NCBI GenBank assembly: GCA_039810245.1
Contig: JBDHWQ010000039.1
Coordinates: forward strand, 1 to 17,078
Direction: 5' to 3'
Origin: CALDSL01 sp039810245
GTDB taxonomy: Bacteria; Chloroflexota; Anaerolineae; Anaerolineales; Anaerolineaceae
DNA length: 17,078 bases
The position numbers and the translations under genes were made by a program. Every line of letters starts with the position of its first letter. The first letter of the stretch is position 1. Below, piece by piece: positions 6,490 through 12,784 of the stretch. Under the pieces are notes generated by a model, which ran no database searches, was not told where the DNA came from, and saw nothing but the letters and a program-made list of their open reading frames with translations.

Positions 6490-6600
6490 ACCGTGAACCC
6501 CCTCTAACTCCCCTTATTTTCAAAGAACCAAAATGCAGGGAGGACGTTTTCTCTCCCTCCAAATGCGCTTTTCAGCATTTGGAGGGAGCGGGAGGGGGGT
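6490..6600. repeat. Dispersed G-rich hairpin repeat, copy A
   Basis: The pyrH-to-peptidase gap is nearly all repeat. A perfect 14-base hairpin (6553-6566 with 6575-6588, eight-base loop) is flanked by looser inverted ends, AACCCCCTCTAACTCCCC at 6497-6514 against GGGAGCGGGAGGGGGGTTAA at 6584-6603. The right end supplies the TAA of pyrH. The stretches AAAATGCAG and GGGAGCGGGAGGGGG recur in the gap at 10450-10560. The build is like a small MITE or REP-type element. Confidence 0.6.
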
Positions 6601-7316
6601 TAAGCATGCACCAGGGTGCCGACTTTGCCGCCCAGCAGGGCGGAGCGCAGGGCGGTGGGGTCGAACAGGTTGAGCACCAGGATGGGCAGCTTGTTTTCCA
6701 TGCACAGCGAGATGGCGGTGCTGTCCATCACTTCCAGGCGGCGGTTGAGGGTTTCGATGTAGGTCAGGCTGTCGAAGCGCACCGCGTTGGGGTTGGTGTG
6801 CGGGTCGCTGTCGTACACCCCATCCACCTTGGTAGCCTTGATCAGTACGTCGGCATCGATCTCCATGGCGCGCAGCGCGCCGGCCGTGTCGGTGGAGAAG
6901 TACGGGTTGCCGGTGCCGCCGCCGAAGATCACAACGCGCCCCTTTTCCAGGTGGCGGATGGCGCGCCGGCGGATGTACGGCTCGGCCACCGAGCGCATTT
7001 CAATGGCGGACTGCACGCGGGTGACCACGCCCAGGCTTTCCAGCGAGTCCATCAGCGCCAAGGCGTTCATCACCGTGGCCAGCATGCCCATGTAGTCGGC
7101 GGTGGCGCGGTCCATGCCCAGGTCGATGCCGTTCTTGCCGCGCCACAGGTTGCCCGCGCCAATGACGATGGCCACGTCTACGCCCAGCTCGCGCACTTCG
7201 CGCACGCGCTGCGCGATGGATGACGCGCGCTGCGGGTCAATCCCGTTGCCGGATGGCCCAGAGAGGGATTCGCCGCCCAGTTTGAGCAAAATGCGCCGGT
7301 ATTTCAATGTCTCCAT
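6600..7316 (-). CDS. pyrH: Uridylate kinase (UMP kinase, PyrH)
   Basis: This 238-residue cytoplasmic enzyme phosphorylates UMP to UDP with ATP. It is an amino-acid-kinase fold protein of normal length. K-L-G-G-E-S-L-S-G (12-20) is the ATP phosphate loop, I-G-A-G-N-L-W-R-G starts the UMP site, and G-G-G-T-G-N-P-Y-F-S-T-D-T-A and K-A-T-K-V-D-G-V-Y-D are diagnostic of the family. AAGGAG stands seven bases before the ATG. The gene follows rpsB and tsf in the usual order, but a terminator and its own promoter separate it from tsf. Its TAA is formed by the edge of a dispersed repeat. Confidence 0.95.
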   Translation of the reverse strand: METLKYRRILLKLGGESLSGPSGNGIDPQRASSIAQRVREVRELGVDVAIVIGAGNLWRGKNGIDLGMDRATADYMGMLATVMNALALMDSLESLGVVTRVQSAIEMRSVAEPYIRRRAIRHLEKGRVVIFGGGTGNPYFSTDTAGALRAMEIDADVLIKATKVDGVYDSDPHTNPNAVRFDSLTYIETLNRRLEVMDSTAISLCMENKLPILVLNLFDPTALRSALLGGKVGTLVHA

Positions 7317-7349
7317 AGACTACTCCTTGTTCGAGTAAGAATGCGTTCC

Positions 7350-7378
7350 ATCATAGCACGTTCGGGGCGCAGCGTAAA
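7350..7378 (-). promoter_or_regulatory. Promoter of pyrH
   Basis: On the minus strand TTTACG (7373-7378) and TATGAT (7350-7355) are 17 bases apart. They lie between the tsf terminator and the pyrH start and allow pyrH expression independent of rpsB-tsf. Confidence 0.55.
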
Positions 7379-7403
7379 AAAAGGCCAACCTTTCGGTTGG
7401 CCT
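7375..7403 (-). terminator. Intrinsic terminator after tsf
   Basis: AGGCCAACC and GGTTGGCCT form a perfect 9-base stem with a four-base loop (7382-7403). On the minus strand it is followed by a run of seven T, directly after the tsf stop. The T-run abuts the pyrH -35. Confidence 0.85.
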
Positions 7404-7410
7404 GATTCAT

Positions 7411-8016
7411 TTATTCGCCGGTCTTTTCGCCGCGCTCCCAGCGCACAAAGCGCCGGATAACGATGTTCTCGCCCGTGCTGACCACAATCGAGTTCAGCAG
7501 GTCCTGGATGGTGGTGCTGTCGTCGCGGATGTACGCCTGGCGCAGCAGGACGGTCTCATCCTTGTACTTCTTCAGCGAGCCTTCGACGATGCGGGGCAGC
7601 ACAGCCTCGGGCTTGCCATCCTGGCGCGCCTTGGCGGCGGCGATGTCGCTTTCGTGCTGGAGCACGTCTTCGGGGATTTCCTTCTCGCTGACGTACAGCG
7701 GAGCGGCGGCCGCGATCTGCAGCGCCACTTCATGGGCAAAGTTGCGGAAGGCTTCCGAGCGGCCGACGAAGTCGGTCTCGCAGTTGACTTCCACCATCAC
7801 GCCCACGCGCCCACCACCGTGAGTGTAGAGCTCCAGCACGCCTTCCGAGGCGTTGCGTTCCGAGCGCTTGGCCGCGGTGGCCAGGCCCTTCTCGCGCAGG
7901 AAGTCCACGGCCTTCTTCATATCGCCGTTGGCGCTTTCCAGCGCCTTGCGGCAGTCGAGGATCCCGGCGCCGGTCATTTCGCGCAGTTCTTTAATCTGTT
8001 CAGTCGTAATTGCCAT
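7411..8016 (-). CDS. tsf: Elongation factor Ts
   Basis: This 201-residue guanine nucleotide exchange factor recharges EF-Tu from GDP to GTP form. An N-terminal UBA-like domain (1-50) contains L-R-E-M-T-G-A-G-I-L-D-C-R-K-A-L. The core then begins with the EF-Tu-contacting motif E-T-D-F-V-G-R at 80-86. The protein is the short form near 200 residues, lacking the long second subdomain and coiled coil of E. coli EF-Ts (about 280 residues), as in cyanobacteria and Thermus. GAAGGAA lies eight bases before the ATG. It follows rpsB by 53 bases in the same transcript and ends at a strong terminator. Confidence 0.96.
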   Translation of the reverse strand: MAITTEQIKELREMTGAGILDCRKALESANGDMKKAVDFLREKGLATAAKRSERNASEGVLELYTHGGGRVGVMVEVNCETDFVGRSEAFRNFAHEVALQIAAAAPLYVSEKEIPEDVLQHESDIAAAKARQDGKPEAVLPRIVEGSLKKYKDETVLLRQAYIRDDSTTIQDLLNSIVVSTGENIVIRRFVRWERGEKTGE

Positions 8017-8069
8017 CGAAAACGTTCCTTCAGTCTGGTTATTGGGTTCGTGCAGCGCGGAAGGCCGGA

Positions 8070-9029
8070 TTACTCTGCGGTCTCTTCCAGGTCAGTGGCG
8101 GCAGGCGCTTCTTCGGTCGCGGGGGCCGCGGGCGCTTCGGGGGTCACGGGAACTTCGGGGGTTACCGGGGCCACGGGGGCCGCTTCCGCTTCATGCGTGG
8201 CGCTCATCTTGGCCAGGGTGGCCTCGCCCAGCAGGTCTTTGTCTTCCAGCTCGGTCTCCAGCTCCATGCGTGGGCGCGGGGCGGCCGGGCGCGCTTCAAA
8301 GGCCACGGCGGCCTGTTCGGCCTGGTCCATGTCCTCGTCCTTGCGCATAGCTTTGCCTTCCAGCACCGCGTCGGCAACCTTGCCCACCAGCAGCTTGATC
8401 GCGCGGATGGCGTCATCGTTCGAGGGGATCACGTAATCCACGCCGCGCGGGTCGCAGTTGGTGTCGACCAGGGCGATGACCGGAATTTCCTTCAGGTTGG
8501 CTTCGTGCACCGCGGTCTCTTCGCGCATCACGTCCACCACAAACACCAGGCTGGGCAGATTTTTCATGTTGCGCACGCCAGACAGGCGGATGAGCAGGCG
8601 GTTGATTTCGCGGTTGATCAGCAGGCCTTCCTTCTTGGTCAGCCGGTTGATGTCGCCGGTGTCGCGCATGCGCTCCAGCCGTTCCAGTTCCTGAATACGG
8701 GCGTAGATGGTGTTCCAGTTGGTGAGCATGCCACCCAGCCAGCGCTCGGTCACGTAGGGCATGCCGCAGCGCGTAGCTTCTTCGAGGATGGTCTCCTGCG
8801 CCTGGCGCTTGGTGCCCACAAACAGCACCGTGCCGCCTTCGGCAACAGCGTCGCGCACGACCGAGTAGGCCGCGTTGATGGATTTTACGGTCTGTTGTAA
8901 GTCAATGATGTGGATGCCATTGCGCTCGGTGAAGATATACGGGCGCATATGGGGGTGCCACTTGTTGGTGCGGTGTCCAAAGTGCACGCCGCTTTCCAGC
9001 AGGGCTTTCATGGAAATCACAGTAGCCAT
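8070..9029 (-). CDS. rpsB: 30S ribosomal protein S2 with a long acidic Pro/Ala tail
   Basis: This small-subunit ribosomal protein is 319 residues long against about 230-260 in most bacteria. The S2 core is complete from M-K-A-L-L-E-S-G-V-H-F-G-H to about residue 235. It includes K-W-H-P-H-M-R-P-Y-I, L-F-V-G-T-K-R-Q-A, R-W-L-G-G-M-L-T-N and I-P-V-I-A-L-V-D-T-N-C-D-P. The remaining 85 or so residues are low complexity and acidic, with near-repeats of P-V-T-P-E and A-P-A-A-P. They look disordered. AAAGGAG precedes the ATG. The gene leads the rpsB-tsf unit. Confidence 0.96.
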   Translation of the reverse strand: MATVISMKALLESGVHFGHRTNKWHPHMRPYIFTERNGIHIIDLQQTVKSINAAYSVVRDAVAEGGTVLFVGTKRQAQETILEEATRCGMPYVTERWLGGMLTNWNTIYARIQELERLERMRDTGDINRLTKKEGLLINREINRLLIRLSGVRNMKNLPSLVFVVDVMREETAVHEANLKEIPVIALVDTNCDPRGVDYVIPSNDDAIRAIKLLVGKVADAVLEGKAMRKDEDMDQAEQAAVAFEARPAAPRPRMELETELEDKDLLGEATLAKMSATHEAEAAPVAPVTPEVPVTPEAPAAPATEEAPAATDLEETAE

Positions 9030-9056
9030 ACGGAAACGCTCCTTTGCGTTTTACTC

Positions 9057-9110
9057 CTCCGCTGCCCTCACTTCCACCCCTCACCCTCCGTTGGAGGGCA
9101 CGCAAGGCGG
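9057..9110. repeat. Possible diverged G-rich repeat in the rpsB leader
   Basis: The expected rpsB 5' leader contains CCCTCC-GTT-GGAGGG (9084-9098) within a stretch of CCCTCAC-like units. On the minus strand it reads as GGAGGG and GAGGGG units and recalls the copies at 6490-6600 and 10450-10560, but similarity is too short to be sure. It may equally be an S2 autoregulatory leader hairpin. Confidence 0.3.
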
Positions 9111-9172
9111 ATCAGACAGCGTGCGAGATAAGAAAAACAGATGGTCTTCCGGGCAGCCCCGGAGCGGGCAGG

Positions 9173-9178
9173 ATTATA
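9173..9178 (-). promoter_or_regulatory. -10 element of the rpsB-tsf operon (TATAAT)
   Basis: A perfect minus-strand TATAAT lies 144 bases before the rpsB ATG. There is no recognisable -35, as for most promoters here. It implies a leader of about 135 bases. Confidence 0.5.
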
Positions 9179-9207
9179 ACATAGAAGCCGGAGAAATGGG
9201 AGAAGAG

Positions 9208-9248
9208 AGGTTTTTGTGCGGCGCGCCAGGCGCGCCGCACAAAAACCT
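9208..9248. repeat. 41-base perfect palindrome between divergent rpsB and GNAT genes
   Basis: Two 20-base arms are exact reverse complements around a single A at 9228. Each arm is AGGTTTTT, then GTG, then the GC core CGGCGCGCC. The T-run is on the 5' side and the A-run on the 3' side of both strands, which is the wrong order for an intrinsic terminator. It lies between the -10 elements of the two divergent genes. Confidence 0.85.
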
Positions 9249-9278
9249 GATTAGCTGTTTCCGCATCCCATGCAGTGC

Positions 9279-9284
9279 TACAAT
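9279..9284 (+). promoter_or_regulatory. -10 element of the GNAT-alarmone hydrolase operon (TACAAT)
   Basis: TACAAT lies 24 bases before the chosen GNAT start, giving a leader of about 15 bases. It rules out the in-frame GTG at 9275 as a start, because that codon lies upstream of and within the promoter. Confidence 0.5.
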
Positions 9285-9307
9285 TAATTTTCAAAAGGCC
9301 AATGCCT

Positions 9308-9868
9308 ATGTTCACCATCCTCCCCCTCACCAGCTACCACCGCCCCGACCTGGAGCGGCTGATCCGCGGCTATGACAGCAGCGGCCGTTACCACGTCACC
9401 TGGGAGGACGGCGCGGAGGAAACCATATTCCGCACCACCTACGAAGCGCTGGAAACGCCCATCCACAAAGATTGGGGCTTGCAGGAAGAGGACTTCGAGC
9501 GCTACCGCGAGTTGATCGCCGGGGGACATTCGCTGGGAGCGTTTGTCGACGGCGCGCTGGCCGGCCTGTCGATCAACGAGGTGAACCATTGGAACCGCAG
9601 CCTGTGGATCTGGGAATTTCACGTCGCCCGTGAGCAGCGCCGCCAGGGCATCGGACTGGCGCTGATGGACGCCAACGCCGGGCTGGCGCGCGCGCTTGGT
9701 CTGCGTACCATGCTGGTGGAGACGGCCAACACCAACGCCGCGGCTATCGCCTTTTACCGTCGCGCCGGTTTCCGCCTGGAGGGCATCGACATCTCTCACT
9801 ACACCAACCACGACCTCGACCCCGGAGGCGAAGTCGCCTTTTTCCTCAAACGCAGGATAGAACCATGA
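9308..9868 (+). CDS. GNAT N-acetyltransferase, streptothricin-acetyltransferase-like
   Basis: This 186-residue protein is an acetyl-CoA-dependent N-acetyltransferase. The acetyl-CoA loop is R-E-Q-R-R-Q-G-I-G-L-A-L-M about two thirds along, preceded by W-I-W-E-F-H-V. The C-terminal part, with M-L-V-E-T-A-N-T-N-A-A-A, F-Y-R-R-A-G-F and G-G-E-V-A-F-F-L, has the pattern of streptothricin acetyltransferases, which use a lysine amine as substrate. The true substrate is unknown, and resistance should not be assumed. I chose the ATG at 9308 because AAAAGG is nine bases upstream; the ATG at 9302 is only three bases from it. The stop overlaps the next start in ATGA, so the pair is co-translated. Confidence 0.8.
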   Translation: MFTILPLTSYHRPDLERLIRGYDSSGRYHVTWEDGAEETIFRTTYEALETPIHKDWGLQEEDFERYRELIAGGHSLGAFVDGALAGLSINEVNHWNRSLWIWEFHVAREQRRQGIGLALMDANAGLARALGLRTMLVETANTNAAAIAFYRRAGFRLEGIDISHYTNHDLDPGGEVAFFLKRRIEP

Positions 9869-10449
9869 ACGCAACCACTCTCCTCACCGAACGTTACGTC
9901 GATGCGCTGGCCTACGCCGCGCGGCTGCACCGCAGCCAGGTGCGCAAAGGCTCAGGCGTGCCCTACCTCGCCCACCTGCTTTCGGTCAGCGAGCTGGTGC
10001 TGGAGCACGGCGGCAGCGAAGACCAGGCCATCGCCGCGCTGCTGCACGATTCGGTGGAAGACCAGGGTGGGGCGGCCACGCGTGCCGAGATCGCCGCGCG
10101 CTTTGGCGAGCACGTGGCCTGCCTGGTGGACGGCTGCACCGATACCGACCAGATGCCCAAACCGCCGTGGCAGCAGCGCAAAGATGATTATCTGGCGCAC
10201 CTGGAGCACGCCGACCCCGAAGTGCTGTTGATTTCCCTGTCCGATAAGCTGCACAACGCGCGCTCGGTGCTGGATGATTACCGCGAGCAGGGGGAAGCTG
10301 TGTGGGAGCGGTTCAAGGGTGGGCGCGCCGGCACGTTGTGGTACTTCCGCGCCCTGGCGGATATCTTCGCCCGCCGCGGCCACCCTGTCCTCACCGCTGA
10401 GCTGGAGCGCGTGGTAAGCGAGATCGAGCGATTGGTAGCATCGTCCTGA
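9865..10449 (+). CDS. HD-domain small alarmone hydrolase-like protein (MESH1/SpoT-hydrolase type)
   Basis: This 194-residue HD phosphohydrolase matches the hydrolase half of RelA/SpoT proteins and MESH1, which remove the 3' pyrophosphate of (p)ppGpp. MESH1 ligands H35, H61, D62 and D122 have counterparts H37 (Y-L-A-H), H61-D62 (L-L-H-D) and D127 (L-S-D-K-L-H-N). The E65-D66 pair is also kept, as is R-K-G-S-G-V-P-Y at 27-34. No synthetase, TGS or ACT domain is present. Compared with MESH1 there is a divergent stretch around M-P-K-P-P-W-Q-Q-R-K before the distal aspartate. It is coupled to the upstream acetyltransferase by ATGA. Metazoan MESH1 also acts on NADPH, so the substrate is not certain. 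Confidence 0.78.
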   Translation: MNATTLLTERYVDALAYAARLHRSQVRKGSGVPYLAHLLSVSELVLEHGGSEDQAIAALLHDSVEDQGGAATRAEIAARFGEHVACLVDGCTDTDQMPKPPWQQRKDDYLAHLEHADPEVLLISLSDKLHNARSVLDDYREQGEAVWERFKGGRAGTLWYFRALADIFARRGHPVLTAELERVVSEIERLVASS

Positions 10450-10751
10450 CGAACCTCGAAAATGCAGAGAATACGTTCTTTCTGAGCGAGCCCGACGCTC
10501 TCTTACTCTCCCAAAAGTGCTCCCCCTTTTGGGGGAGCGGGAGGGGGTGAAGGCGGGCGTGAAAAATCGCCGGGGCGAGAATTCAGGGCGATTTATGGTC
10601 GGGTTGGTTTCTTTCGCCTCACTTCTACGCGGTAACGCGATGTATATTCCCAGGCCCGCATGCCTATATTGCCCCTTGAAAATCGGATAAATTATGTATA
10701 ATTAGTGGGTATGTGACATTTTTGCCCTCAACCGTGGAAGGAGATCTGCCT
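10450..10751. repeat. 302-base gap with dispersed hairpin repeat, copy C
   Basis: No gene is visible. Bases 10456-10475 carry an AAAATGCAG...ACGTT block, and 10533-10547 a 15-base GGGAGCGGGAGGGGG, both shared with the pyrH-peptidase gap at 6490-6600. A perfect 8-base hairpin, GCTCCCCC-TTTT-GGGGGAGC, lies at 10519-10538. The spacing between the two shared blocks differs from copy A, so one copy has an insertion or deletion. The right end of the gap holds the next gene's promoter. The repeat could act as a hairpin terminator or 3' stabiliser for the hydrolase transcript, although no T-tract follows. Confidence 0.55.
10676..10702 (+). promoter_or_regulatory. Promoter of the small Cys-rich protein
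   Basis: TTGAAA (10676-10681) and a perfect TATAAT (10697-10702) are separated by 15 bases, shorter than the ideal 17. The -10 is immediately preceded by TG. Confidence 0.5.
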
Positions 10752-10940
10752 ATGAATCAGCCTGAAGAACATGCCTGTGCCTGCGGTGGCAGCTGTGGCT
10801 GCGGCGGCCACGAACAATCGACCCAGGTGTACCTGACCAAAGAGCAATACATCGCCCGCCTGGAAGAATACCTGGCTCAGCTTCGCGCCGAGATCGTCTC
10901 GGTGGAGCAGGAGCTGGTAGAGCTGCGCCAGCCGGCGTAA
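10752..10940 (+). CDS. Small Cys-rich coiled-coil protein, unrecognised
   Basis: This 62-residue protein has two clear parts. Residues 7-20 form H-A-C-A-C-G-G-S-C-G-C-G-G-H, with C9, C11, C15 and C17 flanked by H7 and H20, which looks like a metal-binding or iron-sulfur knot. Residues 25-60 form an amphipathic heptad helix rich in L, E and R, Y-L-T-K-E-Q-Y-I-A-R-L onward, probably a coiled coil. I do not recognise a named family. The ATG at 10752 has AAGGAG ten bases upstream; an in-frame GTG at 10713 is too close to the -10 to be the start. The gene stands alone, with its own promoter and a shared bidirectional terminator, which suggests a real monocistronic gene. Confidence 0.75.
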   Translation: MNQPEEHACACGGSCGCGGHEQSTQVYLTKEQYIARLEEYLAQLRAEIVSVEQELVELRQPA

Positions 10941-10955
10941 ACAGGCCAACCTATC

Positions 10956-10989
10956 AAAAAAATCCCCTCGCGCAAACGAGGGGATTTTT
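10956..10989. terminator. Bidirectional intrinsic terminator
   Basis: AAAAATCCCCTCG (10958-10970) and CGAGGGGATTTTT (10977-10989) form a stem with a six-base loop. T-tracts follow on both strands. It serves the small Cys-rich gene (plus) and the convergent CBS gene (minus). Confidence 0.9.
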
Positions 10990-11006
10990 GCTGCCCGTTG
11001 CGCGCT

Positions 11007-11444
11007 TCAGGCGCGCGTGCCGGTAATGTAGTTCTCTAACCCGCGGATCATGTGCTGCTGGTCATCAATGATGCTGTTGACCACATCGCCAATCGAAACC
11101 ATGCCCACCACGCGCTCGTTTTCTACTACCGGCAGGTGGCGGATCTTGCGATCGGTCATCACACCCATGCAGTCGTCAATGGTCTGTTCCTGGGTGATGT
11201 AATACACCTGGGTGGTCATAATATCGCGCACCGGGGTTTCCGGGCCGTGGCCCTGCAAAATGCCGCGCCGGGCGTAGTCGCGCTCGGAGAAGATGCCGAC
11301 CAGGCGCTCGCCATCCAGCACCACCAGCGCGCCCACATTTTTCTCTGCCATTTGTTTTAGGGCTTCCAGTAAGGTCGTATCGGGGGTCACCGACCATACC
11401 TGTGACCCTTTGCGCTGCAAGATGGATTTTACCGTCATTGTCAT
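11007..11444 (-). CDS. CBS-domain pair protein 1
   Basis: This 145-residue stand-alone protein consists of two CBS motifs forming one Bateman module, roughly residues 5-60 and 72-128. Each has the G-A-L-V-V-L and L-P-V-V strand followed by the loop: L-V-G-I-F-S-E-R-D-Y (48-57) and V-V-G-M-V-S-I-G-D-V (112-121). Such modules bind AMP, ATP or related adenosine compounds and act as energy sensors or regulatory partners. No enzymatic or DNA-binding domain is attached, so the target is unknown. I chose the ATG at 11444 because AGGAG lies seven bases upstream; a longer frame extends across the promoter and is not plausible. It is divergent from the adenosine deaminase gene. Confidence 0.88.
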   Translation of the reverse strand: MTMTVKSILQRKGSQVWSVTPDTTLLEALKQMAEKNVGALVVLDGERLVGIFSERDYARRGILQGHGPETPVRDIMTTQVYYITQEQTIDDCMGVMTDRKIRHLPVVENERVVGMVSIGDVVNSIIDDQQHMIRGLENYITGTRA

Positions 11445-11525
11445 AGCCAAACTCCTGCTCTCAATTTCAAAAACCGATATGATCCGGCCGGCTGCTCTCC
11501 GTTGGCCGTCCTCTGTGGTACAGAG

Positions 11526-11554
11526 ATTGTATAGCCACTCGGTTAAATTTACAA
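11526..11554 (-). promoter_or_regulatory. Promoter of CBS protein 1
   Basis: Minus-strand TTGTAA (11549-11554) and TACAAT (11526-11531) lie 17 bases apart, leaving a leader of about 75 bases. The -35 is weak. Confidence 0.45.
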
Positions 11555-11610
11555 ACCGGCGCAGAAGCTTGGCGTTGTTTGCAAATTTGAAAAACCAACT
11601 ATCCGCGCGA

Positions 11611-11627
11611 GCTTCTATAATAGAAGC
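11611..11627 (+). promoter_or_regulatory. Palindrome containing the -10 of the adenosine deaminase gene
   Basis: GCTTCTAT-A-ATAGAAGC is a perfect 8-base inverted repeat around one base. It contains TATAAT at 11616-11621. A dimeric regulator bound here would cover the -10, so this is an operator candidate. Transcription would begin about 36 bases before the ATG. Confidence 0.55.
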
Positions 11628-11663
11628 ACGATCCAACACCGCCGCACCACCACCGAGGAACGG

Positions 11664-12719
11664 ATGAGCTGGTATCCCGAAGCCGCGCAGGCACCCCTGT
11701 ACCGGCTGCTGCCCAAAGTTGACCTGCACCGCCACCTGGAAGGCTCGATCCGCCTGGCCACGATGATGGAAATTGCGCGCGTGTACAGCATCACGCTGCC
11801 CATCCGCCCCGACCTTTCCTCGCTGGTATCGATGCAGCCCGGCGATGCGCTGACCGCCGGCGTGTTCCTGTCAAAGTTTCAGGTGCTGCGCCAGTTCTAT
11901 CGCTCTCCGGAAATCATCGCCCGCATCACTGCCGAGGCGATCGAGGACGCTGCGTCGGATGGGGTGTATTACCTCGACCTGCATTTCACCCCCGTGGCGC
12001 TCAGCCGCCACCAGGGGTTTTTGCTATCCGATGTGATGGATTGGGTCGCGTGCGCCGCGGCGGAAGCCGCGCGCCGGCATGCCGTCACTGTGCGGCTGAT
12101 CGCCAGCGTCAACCGTCACGAGAGCATCCAACTGGCCGAGCAGGTGGCGCACCTGGCTGCCGAGCGCCGCAAGGCGGGTATCGTGGCGCTGGACCTGGCG
12201 GGCGACGAAACGCACGTACCCGGGCGGCAGTTTACCGCGCTGTTCCGCGAGGCGCGTTCCGCCGGGCTGGCGCTGACGGTGCACGCCGGCGAGTGGGGTG
12301 GGCCGGAGAATGTGCGCATGGCGCTGGAGGAAATGCGCGCCGATCGCATCATTCACGGCGTGCGCGCATTGGACGACCCGGCGGTGGTAGCGATGGCGCG
12401 CGAGCGCGGCGTGCCCTTTGCCGTGTGCCTCACCAGCAATGCGCAGACCGGCGTGGTTGCCTGCCTGGAGCAGCACCCACTGCTGGCCATGCTGCTGGCC
12501 GGGCTGAACGTAACCCTCAACACCGACGATCCCTCGATTTCGGGAATTACCCTCAGCGACGAGTACTGGCTGGCCAGCGAGCGGTTGGGCCTGCCGCACG
12601 CCATCCTGGCCGAGCGCATCCTGGCCGCCGCATCCGCTGCCTTTCTGTCGCCAGCCGAGCGCGCCGCTCTGGCGGAACGGCTGCGCCGCGGCCTGTCGGC
12701 CCTGGCTATAACCTGGTAA
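11664..12719 (+). CDS. add: Adenosine deaminase family protein
   Basis: This 351-residue zinc aminohydrolase should convert adenosine or deoxyadenosine to inosine or deoxyinosine. The metal and catalytic set is complete: H22 and H24 in K-V-D-L-H-R-H-L-E-G-S, H207 and E210 in V-H-A-G-E, H231 in R-I-I-H-G, and D288-D289 in L-N-T-D-D-P. The C-L-T-S-N segment at 255-259 is also typical. Length is normal. Related enzymes deaminate adenine or aminofutalosine, and I cannot exclude those substrates. GAGG lies five bases before the ATG. It stands between two CBS-pair proteins and ahead of surE, which supplies nucleosides from nucleotides. Confidence 0.88.
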   Translation: MSWYPEAAQAPLYRLLPKVDLHRHLEGSIRLATMMEIARVYSITLPIRPDLSSLVSMQPGDALTAGVFLSKFQVLRQFYRSPEIIARITAEAIEDAASDGVYYLDLHFTPVALSRHQGFLLSDVMDWVACAAAEAARRHAVTVRLIASVNRHESIQLAEQVAHLAAERRKAGIVALDLAGDETHVPGRQFTALFREARSAGLALTVHAGEWGGPENVRMALEEMRADRIIHGVRALDDPAVVAMARERGVPFAVCLTSNAQTGVVACLEQHPLLAMLLAGLNVTLNTDDPSISGITLSDEYWLASERLGLPHAILAERILAAASAAFLSPAERAALAERLRRGLSALAITW

Positions 12720-12741
12720 GCCGTCTCCAACGCGAAAATCG

Positions 12742-12760
12742 GCTATACTGTCTGCATACC
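12742..12760 (+). promoter_or_regulatory. surE promoter with shared 19-base block
   Basis: TATACT at 12744-12749 is the -10. The 19-base block GCTATACTG-NN-TGCATACC is matched at 17 of 19 positions by the block before the downstream CBS gene (13581-13599). The shared part extends past the -10 into the transcription start region, which suggests common control. Confidence 0.5.
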
Positions 12761-12784
12761 ATCGCTCCGAAAGGACTGCGCTGT

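Noticed and set aside
6234..7223. 329-residue plus-strand frame across the peptidase start, repeat and pyrH
   Set aside because: It is antisense to two well-identified genes and a repeat, with no family features.
9208..9248. Palindrome as an intrinsic terminator
   Set aside because: On either strand the T-run precedes the stem and an A-run follows it, and both flanking genes read away from it.
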